From a bacterium (GTDB lineage Bacteria; SZUA-79; Acidulodesulfobacterales; Acidulodesulfobacteraceae): a stretch of 44,131 bases of DNA. The notes under the pieces were generated by a model. That model had not been told where the DNA came from. It did not search any database and was given only the letters and a program-made list of their open reading frames with translations. Shown in pieces: positions 16,928 to 25,647 of this stretch. Numbering within the stretch: the first letter of the stretch is position 1; every line of letters begins with the position of its first letter. Location of the stretch: the NCBI GenBank assembly GCA_021784835.1, contig JAJYHI010000123.1:1-44131 (forward strand). Reading direction: 5' to 3'. The translations under genes and the position numbers were made by a program.

Positions 16928-19111
16928 ATGCCGAGCCGTAAGAAGACAATATGGGGAGTTTTGATCGTATTTTTTTCGATTTATTCACTGCTATCTCTTT
17001 ATTCATACAATATAGTCGAGCAAACCTTTAATTCCTATTCTATTTCTACGGTTCACAAAGCAAATTGGGGGGGCTATTTCGGCGGAGTCCTTTCTAATTT
17101 TTTGCTTCAATTATTTGGATTTAATACTTTTTTAATAATTTTTTTTATTTTGTCGGTCGGGGTTGTTTTGCTGTTGAACAAAACTATTGCAAAAAGATTT
17201 TATGCAGGAATTTTGCTTTCCGTCTTAGCCTTATCCGTTATGCTTTACCGCTTATTTCCAAAGATATCGTATCACGGCTTTATGATGTCCGGCGGAGGAC
17301 TTATAGGCAGAGGAATTTACGGCTTTATTTTTAAATTTTTCGGTTTTGCGGGCGCCGTAATAATTATATTCTTGCTTTTTCTGTCGGCATTCTATATTTT
17401 TTTTAAGAAAATAGACTTTAAACGTGTCGCTGAATATTATAATAAAATAAATTCCAAGAAAATTAAATTTTCCGACTTTAAATCCTTCCGGTTAAAAATA
17501 GCCTCATTTTTTAATTTCATAAAATTAAGGTTTGAAAAAAGAAAGGGGCTTAAAAAGAGACAAAAAAGTTTCGTAATGAATAAAGAATTATTTGGAGGCA
17601 CAAGGGAAGAGCTTATAAGCGATTTGGAAAAAAAAGAAGAAAAGGCGGAAACGGTTCAGCCTGTACGCATAGAAGAAAAACCGGCGACCTTCGACTTTAT
17701 AGGCGATAGGGATTCAAAAATACCGCCTATATCTTTAATACAGGAGGACGGGGCTGCAAAAGATTTGCAGAAAGCCGACAAGCAGTCTTTGCTTGTTAAT
17801 GCAACTCTTATAGAAAAGAAGCTTATGGATTTCGGGGTTAGGGGAAAAGTTACCGGCATAAATCCAGGTCCGGTAATAACAATGTACGAATTTGAACCGG
17901 CCAGCGGCATTAAAATCGGAAGAATTTTGACGCTTTCCGAAGATTTGACTATGGCGTTGAAATCTAAACCGGTAAGGATAACCGGAGTAATAGAAGGAAA
18001 ATCGGCGGTAGGAATCGAAGTTCCAAATAATAAAAGGGAAACCGTATTGTTTTCCGAAATTATCAATTCCAAAGAATTTGCAGATTCAAAGTCTATGCTC
18101 ACTATAGTACTGGGAAAAGATACAACCGGAAAAATTATTGTGTTTGATTTAGCAAAAGCTCCGCATTTGCTTATAGCCGGAGCTACCGGCGCAGGGAAAA
18201 GCGTTTTTATCAATACGCTCATTATGAGCCTTATTTTTAAAGCAACCCACGAAGAACTTAATTTTTTAATGATAGACCCTAAAAGATTAGAACTGGCGCC
18301 TTTTGAAAATCTTCCGCATTTAATAAGCGACGTAGTATATGATCCGAAAAAAGCAGGCGTAGCATTAAAGTGGGCTGTTTCTGAAATGGAATCCAGATAC
18401 AAAAGAATGCAGTCGGAAAAGGTTAAAAACATAGAACAGTTCAACGAAAAATACAGGAAGCAGGGCTTAAAGCCTATGCCTTATTTGGTCGTGATAATAG
18501 ACGAGTTAAGCGATTTAATGCTTACAAGTCCGAAGGACGTTGAAACGTCTATAATAAGGCTTTCGCAAATGGCAAGGGCATGCGGAATACATTTGGTAAT
18601 AGCTACGCAAAGGCCTTCCGTAAACGTAGTAACCGGCGTTATTAAAGCAAATATGCCTTCGCGCATATCTTTTTTAGTTTCGTCGAAAGTAGATTCAAGG
18701 ACGATATTAGATTCAAACGGCGCCGAGGAACTGCTGGGAAACGGAGATATGCTGTTTATGCCGCCTGGACAGGGAAGGCTCATAAGAATTCACGGTTCAT
18801 ATATATCTGAAGACGAAATTAAAAAAGCGATAAAATTTATAGAAGAAAAAAACTTTCCGTCGCAGAAAAACGAAATGCTAATAAATGAGTTTGACAATAA
18901 CGGTAATTTTGATAGAATAATTACGGACGACCCTGACGACGAGATATATAACGAGGTGCTTAGCCTTGTCCAATCCGAAGAAGAAAGAGAAAATATTTCG
19001 ATTTCTTACGTCCAGAGAAGATTCAGGATAGGTTTTAACAGAGCGGCCAGAATAATAGAAAAAATGCAGAATGAAGGAATTTTGACTAAAAAAAGGAGAC
19101 AGGGAAAATGA
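16928..19111 (+). CDS. ftsK: DNA translocase FtsK/SpoIIIE
   Basis: The protein pumps chromosomal DNA through the division septum and helps dimer resolution. Of 727 residues, the first ~160 hold four membrane helices, a basic linker follows (about 160-230), and the motor domain has Walker A GATGAGKSVF at about residue 418, Walker B VVIIDELSDLM at about 518 and RMARACGIHLVIATQRPSV-type signatures (QMARACGIH). The C-terminal winged-helix gamma domain (YVQRRFRIGFNRAARIIEKM) recognises orienting sequences. The linker is short compared with E. coli FtsK, resembling SpoIIIE size. It starts two bases past serS and overlaps the next gene by ATGA. Confidence 0.96.
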   Translation: MPSRKKTIWGVLIVFFSIYSLLSLYSYNIVEQTFNSYSISTVHKANWGGYFGGVLSNFLLQLFGFNTFLIIFFILSVGVVLLLNKTIAKRFYAGILLSVLALSVMLYRLFPKISYHGFMMSGGGLIGRGIYGFIFKFFGFAGAVIIIFLLFLSAFYIFFKKIDFKRVAEYYNKINSKKIKFSDFKSFRLKIASFFNFIKLRFEKRKGLKKRQKSFVMNKELFGGTREELISDLEKKEEKAETVQPVRIEEKPATFDFIGDRDSKIPPISLIQEDGAAKDLQKADKQSLLVNATLIEKKLMDFGVRGKVTGINPGPVITMYEFEPASGIKIGRILTLSEDLTMALKSKPVRITGVIEGKSAVGIEVPNNKRETVLFSEIINSKEFADSKSMLTIVLGKDTTGKIIVFDLAKAPHLLIAGATGAGKSVFINTLIMSLIFKATHEELNFLMIDPKRLELAPFENLPHLISDVVYDPKKAGVALKWAVSEMESRYKRMQSEKVKNIEQFNEKYRKQGLKPMPYLVVIIDELSDLMLTSPKDVETSIIRLSQMARACGIHLVIATQRPSVNVVTGVIKANMPSRISFLVSSKVDSRTILDSNGAEELLGNGDMLFMPPGQGRLIRIHGSYISEDEIKKAIKFIEEKNFPSQKNEMLINEFDNNGNFDRIITDDPDDEIYNEVLSLVQSEEERENISISYVQRRFRIGFNRAARIIEKMQNEGILTKKRRQGK

Positions 19112-19770
19112 AAGCCAAATTGTTAAAATTATTTATATTTTTTTTAGTTTTGCAATCTTTTATTACGCTATATTTTACAGGCAAATCTTATGCCGAATCT
19201 AATAATACGGTTAATAAAATAGAGGCAAAATATAAAAACGTTTATTCAATAGCGGCATATTTTTATCAAAAGGAAGAGATACCCGGTTATTCTCAAAATA
19301 TGGCGTTTAAGGGATATTTTTATTATAAAAGACATAAAGGAATGGCATGGATTTATGAATACCCTTTTCATAAAAGGCAGGTTTTAAAAAACGGCAGACT
19401 TTATATCGTCAATAAAAATATGAGAAAAGTAACGGTAATAAACGTAAGCGGCGAAAGAGGAGGATTTCCGCCTAACGTCGTAGAAGTAATCGGAAACCTT
19501 ACCCATTATTTTAAGGTAATAAGCGTATTTAAAAAGTCCTCATTAAACGAAATAATACTTGTTTTAAAACCTATAAAAATGCAGAGGGCTAAAAAAATAT
19601 ACGTCGGTTTCGGTTCCGGAAATTTAAAAATAAAATATTTAAAAATTATTACTTATCAGGGACAGACGATTATTTTTAAATATAAAAACGTTAAATTTAA
19701 CGGCAGTATAAAAGATAAAATTTTCAGCGTTAATTTTCCGTCGTATTATAAAATAATTAAAGCAAATTAA
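19108..19770 (+). CDS. LolA-like outer-membrane lipoprotein carrier protein
   Basis: The 220-residue protein has a signal peptide (hydrophobic residues 7-24, cleavage after SYA). It also has the LolA pattern: an early MAFKGYFYYKRHKGMAWIYEYP stretch resembling the F-G-RP-RWxY segment, a NGRLYIVNKN strand and a strand-rich C-terminus. LolA carries lipoproteins across the periplasm from LolCDE to LolB. Sequence match is by pattern only, so a LolA-fold protein of other function is possible. Translation is coupled to ftsK by ATGA, a pairing seen in many proteobacteria. Confidence 0.7.
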   Translation: MKAKLLKLFIFFLVLQSFITLYFTGKSYAESNNTVNKIEAKYKNVYSIAAYFYQKEEIPGYSQNMAFKGYFYYKRHKGMAWIYEYPFHKRQVLKNGRLYIVNKNMRKVTVINVSGERGGFPPNVVEVIGNLTHYFKVISVFKKSSLNEIILVLKPIKMQRAKKIYVGFGSGNLKIKYLKIITYQGQTIIFKYKNVKFNGSIKDKIFSVNFPSYYKIIKAN

Positions 19771-19810
19771 CGAAAATTAAATATCATTTTAATAATAAAA
19801 GGAGAATATC

Positions 19811-20296
19811 GTGCCTTCTTTCGATATAGCGTCAAAAGCCGATATGCAGGAAGTCGACAATGCAATTAATCAGGCTATAAAAGAAATAACCGGCAGATAC
19901 GATTTTAAAGGAACCAAAAGCGAAATTAAGCGCCAGGATAACATCATTACTCTTTTGGGCGACGACGATTACAAACTGACCGCCGTTATAGATATATTAA
20001 AAGGCAAACTTATAAAACGCGGAGTTTCCGTTAAATTTTTGGATTTTAAGAAAAAAGAGGAAGCGTCCAAAGGAATGATGCGGCAGGAAGTAGAAATTAA
20101 AGAAGGAGTCGATAAAGAGTCTTCAAAGAAAATTATACAGGAAATAAAAAAAATAGCGCCCAAAGCAGGAGTTGAAAACCTTAAAGACCATCTGCGCGTC
20201 AATTCAAAATCTAAGGACGAGCTTCAAAATATTATTGCCCATTTAAAAGCTTTTCCGATAGATATAGAATTGATATATATTAATTTCAGGGATTAA
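19811..20296 (+). CDS. yajQ: YajQ family nucleotide-binding protein
   Basis: This 161-residue protein starts with PSFDIASKADMQEVDNAINQ and contains RYDFKG and GVSVKFLDF, signatures of the YajQ family (UPF0234), two ferredoxin-like domains. In Xanthomonas and Pseudomonas a member binds cyclic di-GMP and acts as a transcriptional co-regulator. The GTG start is fixed by AAAAGGAG eight bases upstream. The role here is not established. Confidence 0.93.
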   Translation: MPSFDIASKADMQEVDNAINQAIKEITGRYDFKGTKSEIKRQDNIITLLGDDDYKLTAVIDILKGKLIKRGVSVKFLDFKKKEEASKGMMRQEVEIKEGVDKESSKKIIQEIKKIAPKAGVENLKDHLRVNSKSKDELQNIIAHLKAFPIDIELIYINFRD

Positions 20297-20414
20297 ATTT
20301 AATGGTTATTTTTTAAGCAATATCTTTTTTATTGCATATTTTTTATACAAAATATATAAATAATTTTATGATACAGGCTTTAATATAGTTTGATTTGCTT
20401 ATAAGTTTATTTAC

Positions 20415-20428
20415 GGCATATTTTTTGC
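20415..20428 (+). promoter_or_regulatory. Possible sigma-54 promoter of glnB-glnA
   Basis: ACGGCAT (20413-20419) and TTTGCT (20424-20429) place GG (20415-20416) and GC (20427-20428) exactly ten bases apart, the invariant -24/-12 arrangement of sigma-54 promoters. Initiation would be near 20440, leaving a very short leader with GGGAGG before the ATG at 20453. A nitrogen-regulated glnB-glnA operon under NtrC would fit. I see no convincing NtrC site upstream. Confidence 0.45.
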
Positions 20429-20440
20429 TTTAAATTTTAA

Positions 20441-20791
<351 letters not shown>

Positions 20792-20796
20792 TTGTG

Positions 20797-20825
20797 ATAG
20801 TGCCGGAATTAAATTCCGGCACTAT
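20797..20825 (+). terminator. Hairpin between glnB and glnA, second copy of TGCCGGAATT core
   Basis: Perfect 14-bp arms (20797-20810 and 20812-20825) flank a single base. No T-run follows, so it may act as a partial terminator or an mRNA-stabilising or processing site within a glnB-glnA operon. The 10-bp core is identical to the hairpin at 4432-4458. Confidence 0.6.
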
Positions 20826-20863
20826 AATATAATAATAATTAATTTTAATTTTTTGGAGGAGAA

Positions 20864-22276
20864 ATGACCGAAAACGAAGTTATGCAGTTTATTAAAGAGC
20901 AGGAGGTGCAGTTCATAGACGTAAAGTTTTGCGACCTTCTGGGGACTTGGCAGCATTTTACGGTACCGGTAAGCGAATTTTCAAAAGATACTTTTAAAGA
21001 CGGCTTTGGATTTGACGGTTCAAGCATCAGGGGATGGCAGGCGATAGACGCATCCGATATGCTTATGATACCCGACCCTTCCAGTGCCGTTATAGATAAC
21101 TTTATAGAAGCAAAAACCCTGTCTTTGATATGCAATATAAAGGATCCGGTTACCGGAAAGTTTTACGACAGGGACCCGCGCTATATTGCCAAGAAAGCCG
21201 AAGAATACTTAAAATCTACCGGCATTGCCGATACGGCTTATTTCGGACCTGAAGCGGAATTTTTTATTTTCGACGATATAAGATACGACCAGACGTCAAA
21301 CAGCGGATATTACTATATAGATTCTGAAGAAGGCACTTGGAATACCGGAAGGGACGAAATGCCGAATCTCGGCCATAAACCCAGGCATAAAGAAGGTTAT
21401 TTTCCTGCTTCTCCTATAGACAGCCAAACCGATATCAGAAACGAAATGGCTCTTGAACTTCAGAACGTAGGAATCAGGGTCGAAGCGGCACATCACGAGG
21501 TCGCAACCGGCGGACAGGCGGAAATAGATATGAGATTTAATTCTTTAACCGCTATGGGCGATAATTTTATGTGGTTTAAATACATAATTAAAAACGTCGC
21601 AAAAAGATACGATAAAACGGCTACTTTTATGCCTAAACCGCTTTTTGGCGACAACGGCTCGGGCATGCACGTCCATCAGTCGTTATGGAAAAACGGACAG
21701 CCCCTTTTTCCGGGAAAAGGATATGCCGGACTTTCCGAAATGGCTCTTTATTATATCGGCGGAATATTGAAACACGCAAAGGCGTTATGCGCATTTACAA
21801 ATCCTACTACAAATTCATATAAAAGACTCGTGCCTGGTTTTGAAGCTCCCGTAAATTTTGTTTACTCTTCGAGAAACAGAAGCGCCGCAATAAGGATTCC
21901 TATGTATTCCAACTCTCCGAAAGCGAAAAGGATAGAATACAGGACGCCGGACCCGACCGCAAACGGATATATTGCATTTTCTGCGCTTCTTATGGCAGGC
22001 TTAGACGGAATTAAAAATAAAATAAAACCCGGTAATCCAGTCGATAAAGACCTGTTTACTCTGTCTAAAAAAGAGCTTAAAAATATTCCGGTCGCTCCCG
22101 GCTCTCTTGAAGATGCGCTCAAAGAACTTGATAAAGACCATAAATTTTTACTTGAAGGCGGAGTATTTACGGAAGATTTAATACAGGCATGGATTGAACG
22201 CAAAATGGAAAACGACGTAAATCCCGTCCGCATGAGGCCGGTTCCTTACGAATTTGCGCTGTATTATGATGTTTAA
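20864..22276 (+). CDS. glnA: Glutamine synthetase type I
   Basis: GlnA condenses ammonia and glutamate using ATP in a dodecamer. The 470 residues match the GSI-beta subgroup in length and in the insert region ([14 protein letters not shown]). The motifs [56 protein letters not shown] and [14 protein letters not shown] are intact. The adenylylation loop, normally NLYDLPPEE, reads DLFTLSKKE, so the modified tyrosine (Tyr397 in E. coli) is Phe398 here (codon TTT at 22055-22057). GGAGGAG lies ahead of the ATG. Regulation by GlnE-type adenylylation is therefore unlikely at this site. Confidence 0.96.
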   Translation: MTENEVMQFIKEQEVQFIDVKFCDLLGTWQHFTVPVSEFSKDTFKDGFGFDGSSIRGWQAIDASDMLMIPDPSSAVIDNFIEAKTLSLICNIKDPVTGKFYDRDPRYIAKKAEEYLKSTGIADTAYFGPEAEFFIFDDIRYDQTSNSGYYYIDSEEGTWNTGRDEMPNLGHKPRHKEGYFPASPIDSQTDIRNEMALELQNVGIRVEAAHHEVATGGQAEIDMRFNSLTAMGDNFMWFKYIIKNVAKRYDKTATFMPKPLFGDNGSGMHVHQSLWKNGQPLFPGKGYAGLSEMALYYIGGILKHAKALCAFTNPTTNSYKRLVPGFEAPVNFVYSSRNRSAAIRIPMYSNSPKAKRIEYRTPDPTANGYIAFSALLMAGLDGIKNKIKPGNPVDKDLFTLSKKELKNIPVAPGSLEDALKELDKDHKFLLEGGVFTEDLIQAWIERKMENDVNPVRMRPVPYEFALYYDV

Positions 22277-22322
22277 TAGTTAAAGTAATCAGCGTAAAAA
22301 GTTTATTTATTTAGTATAAGGC

Positions 22323-22357
22323 GCGGCGGGTATAAATTATAAATTTATACCCGCCGC
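22323..22357. terminator. Bidirectional terminator between glnA and ssb
   Basis: Perfect 16-bp arms (GCGGCGGGTATAAATT at 22323-22338, complement at 22342-22357) enclose a three-base loop. On the plus strand it is followed by TGTTTTT, so it is a good intrinsic terminator for glnA. On the minus strand it ends ssb. Confidence 0.85.
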
Positions 22358-22362
22358 TGTTT

Positions 22363-22854
22363 TTAAAACGGAATATCGTCGTCCTCGCCCGGCTGGTTTG
22401 ACGTCCCGCCGGTATTTGCGGAACCGGCGCCGTAAGAACTGCCGCCGTTTTGTGCCGCATAGCCATAATCGTTTGAGACCTGCCCGTAATCGGCATCTGC
22501 CGGTTCAGCGCCGCCGCTGCCGCCTTTTGCGCCGAGCAGAACGATATTGTTAGCGATTACCTCGCTTATATATCCTTTAGTTCCGTCCTGTTTATCGTAA
22601 GAACGGTTATTAATTCTGCCTTCTACGAAAACTTGTTTTCCCTTGTTAAGATAGTTTGCAAGAGTTTGAGCTATCTTTCCGAATACTACTACATTGTGCC
22701 AAGTAGTTTTTTCCGTTTTATTGCCGGATTTATCGTTATAATACTCCGACGTCGCAATGGAAAACTTTAAAATAGCCAAACCGTCCGGCGTGTACCTTAA
22801 TTCAGGGTCTTTTCCAAGATTGCCTATAAGCATTACTTTGTTTAAACTTGCCAT
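22363..22854 (-). CDS. ssb: Single-stranded DNA-binding protein
   Basis: SSB coats single-stranded DNA in replication and repair. The OB fold fills residues 1-105 (MASLNKVMLIGNLGKDPELRYT-type start, WHNVVVFGK, FVEGRINNRSY). A Gly/Ala/Ser-rich linker leads to the acidic tip EDDDIPF, which docks partner proteins. The length is 163 residues. GGAGG precedes the ATG, six bases away. It is monocistronic and convergent with glnA. Confidence 0.96.
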   Translation of the reverse strand: MASLNKVMLIGNLGKDPELRYTPDGLAILKFSIATSEYYNDKSGNKTEKTTWHNVVVFGKIAQTLANYLNKGKQVFVEGRINNRSYDKQDGTKGYISEVIANNIVLLGAKGGSGGAEPADADYGQVSNDYGYAAQNGGSSYGAGSANTGGTSNQPGEDDDIPF

Positions 22855-22984
22855 ACAACCTCCAAAATGAATAATTTAATGAAGTTAAAGGATAATAAAT
22901 AGATAAAATAGATAAAAATTTTAATCCAATATTTTAATGCAATAAAGTTATGATAAATTAAGTAAAGCAATTTGGCAAGTTAAA

Positions 22985-23038
22985 TTTATGTTACATTTTT
23001 GTTAAATTTATATTTCGTTTATGTTACGTTTCGGTTAC
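22985..23038. repeat. Short direct repeats in the ssb-pilV spacer
   Basis: TTTATGTTAC occurs at 22985-22994 and again at 23018-23027, 33 bases apart, followed by the related TTTCGGTTAC at 23029-23038. The 295-base spacer between ssb and pilV otherwise holds only AT-rich sequence and the pilus promoter. The spacing of about three helical turns would suit a regulator site, but chance is possible in such AT-rich DNA. Confidence 0.3.
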
Positions 23039-23074
23039 AATTTTTTATTAAGTTATATAATAAATTAATAAATT

Positions 23075-23102
23075 TTGACTTTTTTTTGTACAATGATATA
23101 AT
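23075..23102 (+). promoter_or_regulatory. Promoter of the minor pilin/pilY1 operon
   Basis: TTGACT (23075-23080) and a perfect TATAAT (23097-23102) are spaced by 16 bases. Transcription would start near 23109, about 40 bases before the pilV ATG. Confidence 0.6.
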
Positions 23103-23149
23103 TATTTATATAAAACAAAAATAGAATTTTTAAAATAAAATTTTATAGA

Positions 23150-23701
23150 ATGCATATGAAAAATTGCGTATCGATAAAAAACCGCAACGGTGCTTCTCTT
23201 CTTGAGGTAATGATAGCTATGGTCATTCTCACCGTCGGGTTTCTGGGAGTAATGGCGCTTTCTATAGCCCTTACTAATAACAATGCTACGGCCGGCAAGA
23301 TAAATACCGCTACGGCTATAGCGCAGGCCGAGGTCAGCCAGCTAAACTGTCTCGGAGTGACCGGAATTAATAATAATTTAACAAACTGGGGCATTTCTGC
23401 TCTACCAGGGACTTACACTTACACCGTTTCTCCAGTCGTATTGAATCCCGATTCTAGAAATTCGGTTACATCCTGTATAAATCCAGTTTTAGCAGTAGGA
23501 GGTGCGGCGCCGGATTCTCCTGCATCTGCAGGGCTTGGCGTTACTATTCCTTATATCGTCACAATTAATTTAGCATATAATTCAATTTCACCTTCATTAA
23601 TAAATGCAAAAGTTCAGGTAAGTTGGTATAATGCTTATAATGTTGGGAATGCAGGGAATAATATCGGCGAACATATTATTACATTATATGATACTATCTG
23701 A
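23150..23701 (+). CDS. pilV: Type IV pilus minor pilin PilV-like
   Basis: The 183-residue protein has a class III prepilin leader. It is cleaved after Gly in NRNG/ASLLEVMIAMVILTVGFLGVMAL, with Glu at +5 and a hydrophobic helix that anchors and assembles it. The LEVMIAMVIL segment with GFLGVMAL is the PilV signature. Two ATGs (23150 and 23156) are possible, neither with a Shine-Dalgarno. Minor pilins form the pilus tip complex that primes assembly and holds PilY1. It heads an operon with pilW-, pilX- and pilY1-type genes. Confidence 0.85.
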   Translation: MHMKNCVSIKNRNGASLLEVMIAMVILTVGFLGVMALSIALTNNNATAGKINTATAIAQAEVSQLNCLGVTGINNNLTNWGISALPGTYTYTVSPVVLNPDSRNSVTSCINPVLAVGGAAPDSPASAGLGVTIPYIVTINLAYNSISPSLINAKVQVSWYNAYNVGNAGNNIGEHIITLYDTI

Positions 23702-23710
23702 TAAGTTATT

Positions 23711-24856
23711 ATGAAAATATTAAGCGGTTTAAAAAAATTAAGATATATCATTAAGTTAAACAGTAAGGGACTGACCGCAGTAGAGCTCATAATTGCTCTT
23801 GCTATTTCTCTTATTGTTGTTGCGGCGGCAGGATTTATTTTGCTCACGCAATCCGGCGTTATAAGGCTGAACAGGTCTGTTTCGACCGAACAGCAAAGAT
23901 TAAATACGGCATTTAATACGGTCAGGTATTCGCTGCGTATGGCCGGATTCGATTATGGACAGAATCTTTTTAATCAATCTGCGTCAATTCCGTCCGTACA
24001 AATTCCTTCGTCTGCATCTATTCCTGCCGGTCCTTATAATGTAGAAATAGAAGAATCTAACGGGAATATACTTTCGGTTAGCCCCACTCCGACTTTCGAA
24101 GTCATGACAACTTATTATTCGCCGCCTTACTCGCCTTTGTCTCCTAACAATGCAAATGCTTGTACTTTAACGGCTGTTAATGCCGGAGGCAATCCGCCGG
24201 GGGGCGCGGCAGAATTTAACGTGTCGCCGCAATGCAATATTAATAACTTTTTTATAGGCGAAAATATACTTGTTTCAACGTCTGCTGGTGCTATAGACGG
24301 GGTATGTATAACAAATGTACAGCCGGCTGCCGGTAAGATTCAGATCAATCCCGGAAACGGAGGCGGAGTGTGCTCCGGTAATCCAAACCCGGTCCCCCCC
24401 GATAATATATCCGGCGGAACAGTTTTAATGAATTCTTCTACCCAGCAGACGATAGTTCAGGTTTTGTTTTACTGGATACAACCGGCGCCGCCATATATAT
24501 TTAATGCTCCATATTCTCCTTATAGCGAGCCGGGCGCATTATATGAATGCGATATACAGCCGCCGTATAATCCAAAGAATAATATACCCGCCCTCCCTCT
24601 TGTTTGCGCTCCTAATACGATTATTAAACTCGACAATTATATAACAGGATTTAGCGTTACGTCGTTAAATCAGTTAAATTCTACGACCCAGCAGAGCTAT
24701 CTTTATCTTTTATCTATTACGGGGGAATCCGACGTCGCAATATCCGATTCCCCTGCTTACAGCGTACATACGGCTCCAAATGCCGGCACAGGGACAAACG
24801 TTTCAAAAACGCTTAGTTCTAATGTTTTTTTAAGGAATGTTTATTACGGCAGTTAA
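23711..24856 (+). CDS. pilW: Type IV pilus minor pilin PilW-like
   Basis: This 381-residue protein carries a prepilin leader of 20 residues and the cleavage motif NSKG/LTAVELIIALAISLIVVAAAGF, with Glu at +5. The long C-terminal part is rich in Pro, Asn, Ser and Thr. PilW proteins typically have the FTLVELMIALAIGL helix and a large beta-rich globular domain. It starts nine bases past pilV. Size is at the upper end for the family. Confidence 0.8.
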   Translation: MKILSGLKKLRYIIKLNSKGLTAVELIIALAISLIVVAAAGFILLTQSGVIRLNRSVSTEQQRLNTAFNTVRYSLRMAGFDYGQNLFNQSASIPSVQIPSSASIPAGPYNVEIEESNGNILSVSPTPTFEVMTTYYSPPYSPLSPNNANACTLTAVNAGGNPPGGAAEFNVSPQCNINNFFIGENILVSTSAGAIDGVCITNVQPAAGKIQINPGNGGGVCSGNPNPVPPDNISGGTVLMNSSTQQTIVQVLFYWIQPAPPYIFNAPYSPYSEPGALYECDIQPPYNPKNNIPALPLVCAPNTIIKLDNYITGFSVTSLNQLNSTTQQSYLYLLSITGESDVAISDSPAYSVHTAPNAGTGTNVSKTLSSNVFLRNVYYGS

Positions 24857-24880
24857 TTTTTTGATTATTCGGCGGCAGTT

Positions 24881-25567
24881 ATGAAAAATAGAATTGTAAA
24901 AAACAAAGTCAGAAGCAATATAATAAGTAACAATAACGGTATAGCGCTTTTAACGGTAATATTGGTTATCGCAATTCTGGGTATATTGGCGGCGGTAGCT
25001 ATCGAAACTACCGGCACGGATATTATTAATGCCGGAAACAATATTGTTAATCAGTATACGGTTAATGTATCTAATTCTGCGGCGGATATAATATTGTCTC
25101 AAATAGGAACTAATCAAGGCGTAGATGCCGGAGTAGGCATAGCAGGTATGCCTTTGCCGGGATATTATTATTACACCGTAGAGAATCCGGCTGCTCTGTG
25201 CAGTCCGCTTAAATTAGCAAACGGCAACCAGACAAACGTAGAAATAAACAACACGTATAATATTTATATGGCTCCCGTTCCTTCAGTTTCAAATGGGATA
25301 ACCTGTCAGTCTTTATCCTCGAGCAATATAATTCCGGTTACAAATAGTAATATTGTAAACCCGGATAATCTTCCCCAAAACAACGGGCAAATCGGTTTTA
25401 GTTATTTTGGCAGTTACGGCAATGCTAAAGGATATGGAAATAATTTTTATTTTTATAAAGGTCAAATAGACGTAATAAGTCAAGATATTATAAACAGCAA
25501 TAAGCCGTCCGTAACCGCCCATACGGGTATGACGTTTAAGTATGGACCTTTGAATGAGGGTGGTTAG
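24881..25567 (+). CDS. pilX: Type IV pilus minor pilin PilX-like
   Basis: The 228-residue protein has a basic leader and a prepilin-type site NNNG/IALLTVILVIAILGILAAVA. Position +5 is Thr, not the usual Glu. Lack of Glu5 is known in tip pseudopilins of the GspK type, so this subunit may cap the fibre. Assignment to PilX is from gene order (between pilW and pilY1) and the ALLTVILVIAILGI helix, not from the divergent body. Confidence 0.6.
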   Translation: MKNRIVKNKVRSNIISNNNGIALLTVILVIAILGILAAVAIETTGTDIINAGNNIVNQYTVNVSNSAADIILSQIGTNQGVDAGVGIAGMPLPGYYYYTVENPAALCSPLKLANGNQTNVEINNTYNIYMAPVPSVSNGITCQSLSSSNIIPVTNSNIVNPDNLPQNNGQIGFSYFGSYGNAKGYGNNFYFYKGQIDVISQDIINSNKPSVTAHTGMTFKYGPLNEGG

Positions 25568-25647
25568 ATTTATTTATGATTAAAACAAATTGCAGCTATA
25601 AATAATAAGGGCGTATGTATTATTATAATTAAAAGAAGGAGAAAACC

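Noticed and set aside
17656..18444. 262-codon open frame on the minus strand
   Set aside because: It lies wholly within ftsK, whose motifs are clear, and its composition (Ser/Ile/Phe-rich) is typical of an antisense shadow.
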